The translations under genes were made by a program, and so were the position numbers. Positions 1 through 4,441 of a DNA stretch of 8,331 nt are shown here, piece after piece. Numbering within the stretch: the first letter of the stretch is position 1; the number at the start of each line of letters is the position of its first letter. A model generated the notes under the pieces. The model saw nothing but the letters and a program-made list of their open reading frames with translations. It did no database searches and was not told the DNA's origin. The DNA is taken from positions 1 through 8,331 of the forward strand of contig CAKVEY010000041.1 in assembly GCA_934746185.1 (NCBI GenBank), in the 5' to 3' direction. Source of the stretch: an uncultured Clostridia bacterium. GTDB taxonomy: Bacteria > Bacillota > Clostridia > Christensenellales > UBA1242.

Positions 1-25
1 ATAACAAATTTATTTAATTGCTATT

Positions 26-54
26 ATTATATACCTATTTTTTTCACTTGTCAA
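26..54 (-). promoter_or_regulatory. Perfect consensus sigma-A promoter firing out of the left edge
   Basis: On the minus strand there is TTGACA (49-54), a 17-nt spacer and TATAAT (26-31), an exact match to the vegetative promoter consensus with ideal spacing. Transcription would start near position 19 and leave the window. It lies just downstream of the helix-turn-helix gene and points the same way, so it serves an unseen next gene. A full consensus promoter is unusual even in AT-rich DNA and is often found at stable RNA genes or highly expressed genes; that part is inference. Confidence 0.75.
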
Positions 55-78
55 CCATTTTCTTAAAAAAAATAAAAA

Positions 79-318
79 TTAACAAACATCGTCAAAATCA
101 TTAAAATATTCTCTATCATAAAATTCTTTTAATGTTATTTTTGCACCCATACATAATTTTTTTATTGTTATTGATTTTGGAAATTTACTTTTGCCTTGCA
201 TAAAATCAAAAACCGTAGAAGGAGTTAAATTAGAATTTAAACACAAATTTGTTAATGTTGTATGATTTTCTTCAACTAACTCCAAAATTCTTTTTCTTGT
301 TGCCTTATCTAAATCCAT
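79..318 (-). CDS. Small Cro/C1 (XRE)-type helix-turn-helix DNA-binding protein, 79 aa
   Basis: This is a predicted small cytoplasmic transcription regulator. The 79-residue product is almost entirely one HTH domain. Helix 1 is about residues 5-17, the helix-turn-helix about 20-42 (TLTNLCLNSN, turn, then TPSTVFDFMQG as recognition helix), and then comes the segment KSITIKKLCMGAKITLKEFYD, which packs the fold in XRE proteins. A short acidic tail ends in Cys. The start ATG at 316-318 is chosen because AAGGAG lies 4 nt upstream. The frame stays open upstream to a TTG at 361-363, but that TTG is part of a TTGACA -35 box, so the longer 94-aa reading is unlikely. No effector or dimerisation domain is present. 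The target is unknown; the consensus promoter at 26-54 or its own promoter are candidates. It sits 106 nt downstream of the Smr-like gene on the same strand. Confidence 0.85.
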   Translation of the reverse strand: MDLDKATRKRILELVEENHTTLTNLCLNSNLTPSTVFDFMQGKSKFPKSITIKKLCMGAKITLKEFYDREYFNDFDDVC

Positions 319-322
319 AATT

Positions 323-328
323 CTCCTT
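323..328 (-). promoter_or_regulatory. Ribosome binding site that fixes the HTH start
   Basis: AAGGAG on the minus strand lies 4 nt before the ATG at 316-318. It supports the 79-residue product over the upstream TTG start. Confidence 0.8.
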
Positions 329-335
329 ACGCAAA

Positions 336-363
336 TTTTTATAATTTTCAAATTAAATGTCAA
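336..363 (-). promoter_or_regulatory. Putative promoter of the HTH gene
   Basis: Minus-strand TTGACA lies at 358-363. A TATAAAAA run follows at 336-343; TAAAAA (336-341) gives a 16-nt spacer, while TATAAA (338-343) gives only 14. The -35 is perfect and the -10 is approximate. The leader would be about 10 nt and contain the Shine-Dalgarno site. It lies between the Smr-like gene and the HTH gene, so the HTH gene probably has its own transcript. Confidence 0.55.
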
Positions 364-424
364 ATGTCTTAATTTCTAAGATTATTCCTAAATTTTTATC
401 TAATATATTAATTATTTTAGGAAA

Positions 425-757
425 TTAAATTTCTACTAACACAACTCCACTATTATATGATGAAATTTCAGTATCTAAAATTAAATCGGGATAATCTACA
501 CATAATGAATGCAATGAAGATTTCGTTAATTTTTCGCAAGGAATATAATTTTTTATAATTCCTTTTCGCTTTAAGTCTAAACACAAATAAAGCAGTTCCC
601 TTTTTATTTCGCCACCAACTCCGTGGCTGCCATAACCAGTTATTACTTTTAATAATTTTACATCATTAAACTTACATCTATCTATTTCTACTAAAAATTG
701 TGATAGTGCTACACTCGTTGTTTGATTAAAACTCTTTATATTAATTTCGTTTATCAT
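425..757 (-). CDS. Small Smr-like domain protein, 110 aa
   Basis: The product resembles stand-alone Smr (MutS2 C-terminal type) domains found in Firmicutes. Seen in the sequence: a beta-alpha start (INIKSFNQTTSVALSQFL), a strand plus glycine loop LLKVITGYGSHGVGGEIK (about residues 35-52), a long helix, then a FIPGE-like YIPCE (71-75) and a final strand SGVVLVEI. Smr domains bind branched DNA or ribosome-associated RNA, and some are nucleases. The classical DxH motif (LDLHG) is replaced here by INIKS, and the usual His of the HGxG loop is Thr40, so nuclease activity is doubtful. There is no Shine-Dalgarno site; the start is the first ATG of the frame and lies just after a -10-like box. It is monocistronic by appearance, with a hairpin upstream and the HTH gene 106 nt downstream. 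Family assignment is from memory of the motif pattern and is moderately sure. Confidence 0.65.
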   Translation of the reverse strand: MINEINIKSFNQTTSVALSQFLVEIDRCKFNDVKLLKVITGYGSHGVGGEIKRELLYLCLDLKRKGIIKNYIPCEKLTKSSLHSLCVDYPDLILDTEISSYNSGVVLVEI

Positions 758-763
758 TTTTTT

Positions 764-792
764 ATAATATCATTTTTTAATAAAAAAAACAA
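764..792 (-). promoter_or_regulatory. Putative promoter of the Smr-like gene, predicting a leaderless mRNA
   Basis: On the minus strand TTGTTT (787-792), a 17-nt spacer and TATTAT (764-769) are followed after 6 nt by the ATG (755-757). Initiation 7 nt after the -10 would fall on the A of the start codon. No GGAG-like site is present between hairpin and start, which fits leaderless translation. The -35 sits inside an arm of the hairpin at 785-818. In AT-rich DNA such boxes can arise by chance. Confidence 0.45.
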
Positions 793-818
793 TCATTTTG
801 TTATATATGATTGTTTTT
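785..818 (-). terminator. Rho-independent terminator, probably of rsmD
   Basis: AAAAACAATCA (785-795) and TGATTGTTTTT (808-818) are perfect inverted repeats. One more pair (796/807) makes a 12-bp stem with a 10-nt loop. On the minus strand the stem runs into a T tract (complement of the A run 782-789). The stem is AT-rich and thus weak, and lies 147 nt past the rsmD stop. It could also terminate plus-strand transcripts. Confidence 0.55.
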
Positions 819-912
819 AAGTTTTGTATATTTATTTATATATTTGCATAATTATTCATAATATTGAGTTTTTATAAATTTTTTAAAACTTCAAATTTTA
901 ATTAATATTTTT

Positions 913-944
913 GAATAATTATTTAATTAATTGAATTATTATTC
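913..944. repeat. Imperfect AT-rich palindrome after rsmD
   Basis: The two 16-nt halves match as inverted repeats at 14 of 16 positions, with GAATAAT and ATTATTC at the ends. It begins 21 nt beyond the rsmD stop. It has no T tail in the minus direction, so it is not a typical terminator. It could stabilise the mRNA 3' end or be chance in A/T-only sequence. The rest of 758-964 shows no gene. Confidence 0.35.
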
Positions 945-964
945 ATTTTGGCAAACCCATCAGT

Positions 965-1507
965 TTACAAACAAATAAAACTTAAATAGGTTATTCCATA
1001 TCTTTTTTGTTTTACTACATTATAGTTTTTAGACACATCTAATTTAGTATTGTCGTGTTCCCAGCAAATTACACCGTTTGAATTTAGCATATTATTTTCT
1101 AAAATAAAATCTATTGCCTTTTCTGCAAAATTTGTTTTATAAGGTGGGTCAATAAAAATTAAATCAAATGTTAAGTTTTTATTTTTATATGTTTTTAATG
1201 CTTTTAAATAATCACTTCTAAGGGCATTAACCTCATTTTCTTTTACATCTAGTTCTTTAAAATTTTTAACTAATATTTTATATATATTTATATTTTCTTC
1301 CACAAAATAGCACTTACTAGCACCCCTGCTTATTGCTTCCAAACCTAGTGCACCAGTGCCAGCAAAAAGGTCTAAACAAACCATATCATTAATATCCGTT
1401 AAAATATCAAAAAGGGCTTCTTTAACTTTGTCTGCCGTTGGGCGAGTTGACGAAACACTAAACTCATTTAAACGCTTATATTTATATTTACCTGCAATTA
1501 TTCTCAT
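965..1507 (-). CDS. rsmD: 16S rRNA (guanine966-N2)-methyltransferase RsmD, 180 aa
   Basis: RsmD uses S-adenosylmethionine to methylate N2 of G966 of 16S rRNA during 30S assembly. The family order is complete. The N-terminal MRIIAGKYK and TRPTADKVKEALFDIL (21-36) are the RsmD signature. The SAM-binding motif I is LDLFAGTGALGLEAISRGA (45-63), the acidic end of the next strand is FVEEN (68-72), and the catalytic DPPY is at 120-123, followed by KTNFAEKAIDFI. The length is slightly short for the family (about 180-200), with a compact C-terminus. Many Firmicutes have coaD directly after rsmD; here there is none, only a 207-nt gap and the Smr-like gene. The start ATG has no Shine-Dalgarno site but follows an extended -10 box, suggesting a leaderless message. 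It lies 141 nt downstream of alr, on the same strand. Confidence 0.95.
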   Translation of the reverse strand: MRIIAGKYKYKRLNEFSVSSTRPTADKVKEALFDILTDINDMVCLDLFAGTGALGLEAISRGASKCYFVEENINIYKILVKNFKELDVKENEVNALRSDYLKALKTYKNKNLTFDLIFIDPPYKTNFAEKAIDFILENNMLNSNGVICWEHDNTKLDVSKNYNVVKQKRYGITYLSFICL

Positions 1508-1513
1508 ATATTA

Positions 1514-1522
1514 ATTATAGCA
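1514..1522 (-). promoter_or_regulatory. Extended -10 promoter of rsmD, predicting a leaderless mRNA
   Basis: The minus strand reads TGCTATAAT: a TG-extended, perfect TATAAT (1514-1519), followed by 6 nt and the ATG at 1505-1507. Transcription starting 7 nt after the -10 would begin at or next to the start codon. No convincing -35 lies 17 nt upstream (TATAAA at 1537-1542), which is tolerated at extended -10 promoters. No Shine-Dalgarno site is present. Confidence 0.6.
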
Positions 1523-1648
1523 TATATTTTTAACATTTTATATAGAAACTATCAATTTTTATTAAAAAACAAGCAAAAATCATAATAATTTAATAAGATA
1601 TATCACTTTTTAAAATTATAAATGTTTATTCTATTTATTTTTATGGTA

Positions 1649-2755
1649 TTATTTTTCTATTAAATTTAACCTATTATAATTTAAGTTTGTTACAATTTCG
1701 TAACTTATTGTATTTTGCATTTTGGCTAAATTATCTGCTGAATTTTTTCGTAATTTATTATTAGATATTATTTCAACATCATCACCTATTTTTGCTTTAA
1801 TTTTCGATATATCAACCAAAATCATATCCATACAAACATTTAAAATTTTACATTTTTTGTTTAAAATGTAAACATAACAATCTTTATAACTTTTTAAAAT
1901 TCCATCGGCATATCCTATTGGAACTACTGCAACTTGACCACTATGGTCAACTAATGTTTTGCCGTATCCCACAAAGTCTTCGTAACTTACCTTTTGAATT
2001 GCAATTATTTTACTATTTAAACTTAAAACTGGTTTTAATAATTCACTATAATTTTCTAATCCATACAAACTAATTCCTACTCTCACCATCGAGCATATAT
2101 TTAAGTAATCTATATGATTAAAAAGTCCACCAGAATTTTCTAGATGCACAATTAATTTTGAATATTGCAATTCATTTCTAATTGTAAATCTTCTAATTAC
2201 ATTAAGATAATCTATGAATTTAAAATACTGCATTTTGCATAAACTTGCATTAACTGAATTAAACAGATGCGAAAAAACACCTTCTAATATTAAATAATTT
2301 TTATGAATATTTATAAATTCTAAAACTTTTAATAAATAACTTTTACTCTTTATTCCCAGTCTATTCATACCTGTATTTAGTTTAATATGAACTTTTGCTT
2401 TTAAATTATTTTTCTTGCAAACTTTTAAAATATCAGTTAAATTTTTTATACTAAAAATAGTTAAACTTATGTTATTAGATATAAGTTCTTTTAACTTTTC
2501 TTTATTGAATGTGCCACAAATTAAAATTTTGTTTTTGTAAGCATAAGTTCTTACTTTTAACGCTTCTTCGCTATTTGCAACGCCAAAAAAATCAACATAA
2601 TTTTTAAGCGTTAAAACTGTAAACTTTAAGTTATGATTATAAGCATTTGCCTTAACCATAGCACAAACTTTTTTATTTTTTGCTTCGTTTTTTATTACAT
2701 TGATATTATTTATTAAATTATTTTTGTTTAAAATTACACTATTAAAAAAATTCAT
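1649..2755 (-). CDS. alr: Alanine racemase, 368 aa
   Basis: This PLP enzyme interconverts L- and D-alanine to supply D-Ala for peptidoglycan. It has an N-terminal TIM barrel and a C-terminal beta domain. The PLP-binding lysine is K35 in AMVKANAYNHN. KLNTGMNRLG (125-134) contains the conserved Arg (R132), HLENSGG (204-210) lines the PLP pocket, and MVRVGISLYG (223-232) holds the Arg (R225) that contacts the pyridine nitrogen. VGYGKT carries the second catalytic base Y264, IPIGYADG (280-285 core) binds phosphate, and CMDM (308-311) is the conserved loop. The C-terminus SYEIVTNLNYN is typical. The usual Gly-His-Gly after KANAY is Asn-His-Asn here, otherwise all key residues are present. There is no clear Shine-Dalgarno site. 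It starts 41 nt after the ldh stop with no terminator between, so an ldh-alr operon is likely. No convincing terminator is seen in the 141 nt before rsmD. Confidence 0.95.
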   Translation of the reverse strand: MNFFNSVILNKNNLINNINVIKNEAKNKKVCAMVKANAYNHNLKFTVLTLKNYVDFFGVANSEEALKVRTYAYKNKILICGTFNKEKLKELISNNISLTIFSIKNLTDILKVCKKNNLKAKVHIKLNTGMNRLGIKSKSYLLKVLEFINIHKNYLILEGVFSHLFNSVNASLCKMQYFKFIDYLNVIRRFTIRNELQYSKLIVHLENSGGLFNHIDYLNICSMVRVGISLYGLENYSELLKPVLSLNSKIIAIQKVSYEDFVGYGKTLVDHSGQVAVVPIGYADGILKSYKDCYVYILNKKCKILNVCMDMILVDISKIKAKIGDDVEIISNNKLRKNSADNLAKMQNTISYEIVTNLNYNRLNLIEK

Positions 2756-2796
2756 ACTTTTATATATGAATTTCTTTTTAAAATATGTTTATATTT

Positions 2797-3699
2797 TTAT
2801 AATTTATTTAAAACACTTTGAATTGCATCTACGCATTCTTCAAATTTAACCTTATCTTCAATAGATAAATTTAAGTCTAAAACTTTTTCAACCCCATTTT
2901 TACCTAATATAGATGGTTCTCCAATATAAACGCCATATTCTTCATTAAAACTAGAAACTGTAAATATTTTACGGCTATCTTCTAAAATGGCATTTGTTAA
3001 TTTTGCTAGGCATATACCTATACCGTAACTAGTGTTGCCTTTTTTATTAATTATGTCGTAAGCAGAATTTCGTACATCGTAAGTTATCTTACTCATATCA
3101 TTTTCGGTTAACCATTTATTTGCTTTATCTAAACCTATTTGCATATTATCAAAAGGTATAAACTCGCTATCACCGTGTTCGCCTATAACATATCCGTGAA
3201 TACTTTTAGGGCTAATACCTGTAATATTACTTACCAAATATCTTAATCTTGCACTATCAAGTAGTGTTCCACTGCCTATAACTCGATTTTTAGGAAAACC
3301 ACTTAATTTTTGCGTTATATTTGTCATAACATCTAACGGATTTGTTGCTATTAAATATACACCGTTAAAATTAGTTTTGTTTATTTCGGTTATTATGCTT
3401 TTAAATACTTGATAATTTTTCTTAACTAAATCAACTCTTGTTTCGCCAACTTCTTGATTTCTTCCTGCACAAATACAAACGATATCAGCATCATTGCAAT
3501 CTATATAAGAACCTGCGTAAATATTGATTTTGCTAGGTGCAATACTTTCTGCGTGCATTAAGTCTAGTGCTTCGCCTTCGCACTTATCTTTATTTATATC
3601 AACTAAAACAAGTTCGCCAACCCTAGTTTTTTGATTAACTAAACTATAAGCATAACTCATTCCAACATTTCCACAACCAATTAATACTACTTTACTCAT
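2797..3699 (-). CDS. ldh: L-lactate dehydrogenase, 300 aa
   Basis: This cytoplasmic NAD-dependent enzyme reduces pyruvate to L-lactate, regenerating NAD+ in fermentation. The Rossmann motif GCGNVGMSYA is at 8-17 and the NAD-selecting Asp is D34 in LVDINKDK. GRNQEVGETR (79-88) supplies Q82, the residue that marks LDH rather than malate dehydrogenase (Arg there), and R88 of the mobile loop. N120 (ATNPLDV), D148 and R151 (LLDSARLR), H175 (GEHGDSE) and T223 complete the active site. R153 and H168 occupy the places of R173 and H188, the fructose-1,6-bisphosphate site of Bacillus LDHs, so allosteric activation is likely. The length is a little under the usual 310-320 because the N-terminus is short. 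The start has GGAGA 6 nt upstream. It is first in a probable ldh-alr transcript and is separated from the pilin gene by a terminator. Confidence 0.96.
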   Translation of the reverse strand: MSKVVLIGCGNVGMSYAYSLVNQKTRVGELVLVDINKDKCEGEALDLMHAESIAPSKINIYAGSYIDCNDADIVCICAGRNQEVGETRVDLVKKNYQVFKSIITEINKTNFNGVYLIATNPLDVMTNITQKLSGFPKNRVIGSGTLLDSARLRYLVSNITGISPKSIHGYVIGEHGDSEFIPFDNMQIGLDKANKWLTENDMSKITYDVRNSAYDIINKKGNTSYGIGICLAKLTNAILEDSRKIFTVSSFNEEYGVYIGEPSILGKNGVEKVLDLNLSIEDKVKFEECVDAIQSVLNKL

Positions 3700-3705
3700 A
3701 AAAAA

Positions 3706-3710
3706 TCTCC
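3706..3710 (-). promoter_or_regulatory. Ribosome binding site of ldh
   Basis: GGAGA on the minus strand lies 6 nt before the ATG at 3697-3699. It fixes the short N-terminus of LDH. Confidence 0.8.
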
Positions 3711-3720
3711 TATATTTTAT

Positions 3721-3749
3721 ATTTTACTAATTTTTTATAAAAAAACCAA
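3721..3749 (-). promoter_or_regulatory. Putative ldh promoter
   Basis: On the minus strand TTGGTT (3744-3749), a 17-nt spacer and TAAAAT (3721-3726) predict a start near 3714 and a leader of about 14 nt that just includes the GGAGA site. The boxes are near consensus and spacing is ideal, and an upstream terminator at 3790-3811 means ldh needs its own promoter. Confidence 0.55.
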
Positions 3750-3789
3750 ATAATTATAAATATTTAAAAATTAATTAATAAGCACAAAA

Positions 3790-3811
3790 AAAACGGCAAT
3801 TATGCCGTTTT
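3790..3811 (-). terminator. Rho-independent terminator of the pilin gene
   Basis: AAAACGGCA (3790-3798), loop ATTA and TGCCGTTTT (3803-3811) form a perfect 9-bp stem with a GC core. On the minus strand it is followed by a run of eight Ts (complement of 3786-3793, partly in the stem). It begins 5 nt beyond the pilin stop codon and separates the pilin transcript from ldh. Confidence 0.88.
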
Positions 3812-3816
3812 ATTTA

Positions 3817-4179
3817 TTATTTTAATAAACCAATCATTCCTGAACCTGTAACACTGCCATCTGGTAATTCTACACCAATCCATTTTGGTAAGTAAGTTAC
3901 GAATAATTGTAATAATACGATTAACAATACTGTAACAGCCAAAGCGATAATAAAGTTAATAATTCTCTTTTTTGATTCTTCTCTTGCATTTGCATCTTCG
4001 GCTCTTGCCATTTTAACGCCTAATACAACAGCATAAATTGTTCCAGCAGTTGCAACAACGATTAAAACATAAGGTAATAATGTTTTTAAAAAGTTAGTAA
4101 TTTGTGTTACCCAACCCCATTTATCATCTGCGGCTTCATTTGCTAACAAACTTGACATTCTAAATAATAAGTTATACAT
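3817..4179 (-). CDS. VirB2/TrbC-like type IV secretion pilin subunit, 120 aa
   Basis: This small two-helix membrane protein has the layout of VirB2/TrbC-type pilins, which polymerise into the conjugative pilus or line the T4SS channel. Helix 1 is about 34-57 (LLPYVLIVVATAGTIYAVVLGV). A charged loop MARAEDANAREESKKR (57-72) rich in Lys/Arg should be cytoplasmic. Helix 2 is about 73-95 (IINFIIALAVTVLLIVLLQLF). The alanine- and lysine-rich loop followed by a hydrophobic helix is the pattern seen in pilin-like conjugal transfer proteins of Gram-positives and mycoplasma ICEs. There is no obvious cleavable signal peptide, although the family's usual long leader is lacking in many Gram-positive members. 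The tail (GVELPDGSVTGSGMIG) is Gly-rich. It is divergent from the coupling ATPase gene, which supports the T4SS role. The start has an unusual GGGGG ribosome site. Identification rests on topology and context. Confidence 0.72.
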   Translation of the reverse strand: MYNLLFRMSSLLANEAADDKWGWVTQITNFLKTLLPYVLIVVATAGTIYAVVLGVKMARAEDANAREESKKRIINFIIALAVTVLLIVLLQLFVTYLPKWIGVELPDGSVTGSGMIGLLK

Positions 4180-4186
4180 TTTGTTT

Positions 4187-4191
4187 CCCCC
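4187..4191 (-). promoter_or_regulatory. Unusual all-G ribosome binding site of the pilin gene
   Basis: GGGGG followed by AAACAAA lies upstream of the ATG (7-nt spacing), in a region otherwise almost free of G. It can pair with CCUCC of 16S rRNA only through a G-U wobble. It favours the first Met (residue 1) over Met8. Confidence 0.6.
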
Positions 4192-4245
4192 AAAAATAAG
4201 TTATATAAAGTTAGTTTTGTTTTAACTTTTAATTTTTATACTATG

Positions 4246-4274
4246 ATTTTATCATAACTTTTTACATAAATCAA
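4246..4274 (-). promoter_or_regulatory. Putative pilin promoter
   Basis: On the minus strand TTGATT (4269-4274), a 17-nt spacer and TAAAAT (4246-4251) with a TGA extension (4252-4254) predict a start near 4239 and a leader of about 60 nt. The 11-mer TTGTTTGATTT around the -35 is identical to that before the secreted-protein gene (6597-6607). A TATGAT/ATCATA dyad (4242-4256) overlaps the -10. Confidence 0.6.
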
Positions 4275-4351
4275 ACAATTTTAACAAATTTTTTAAATTT
4301 TTTATTTTTATATGTTTTTATATGATTTTGTATTAAATTAATAAAAAATAT

Positions 4352-4380
4352 TTGATTTTATTTATTTAATTTGTTAATAT
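4352..4380 (+). promoter_or_regulatory. Putative promoter of the coupling ATPase gene
   Basis: TTGATT (4352-4357), a 17-nt spacer and TAATAT (4375-4380) with a TGT extension (4372-4374) have the same design as the pilin and secreted-protein promoters. The leader would be about 55 nt. A TATAAT at 4390-4395 is an alternative -10 but has no -35 at suitable distance. The intergenic region 4180-4441 holds the two divergent promoters and no gene. Confidence 0.5.
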
Positions 4381-4441
4381 TATTTAGTATATAATAATAT
4401 TTTAACTCATTTTTTGAATTTTATTATTTAAAGGAGATTTT

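Noticed and set aside
1508..1648. Possible alr terminator in T-rich sequence before rsmD
   Set aside because: No inverted repeat longer than a few A/T pairs precedes the T runs, so no terminator is called.
2751..2770. TTCATA/TATGAA inverted repeat over the alr start codon, with a TATATA box 5 nt before the ATG
   Set aside because: The arms are only 6 bp and all but one pair type is A/T, there is no -35 box, and read-through from ldh explains alr expression. Too weak to call a regulatory site or leaderless start.
4371..4395. TTGTTA and TATAAT as the coupling ATPase promoter
   Set aside because: The spacer is only 13 nt, too short for sigma-A. TTGATT-17-TAATAT fits better, though TATAAT may still act with another partner.
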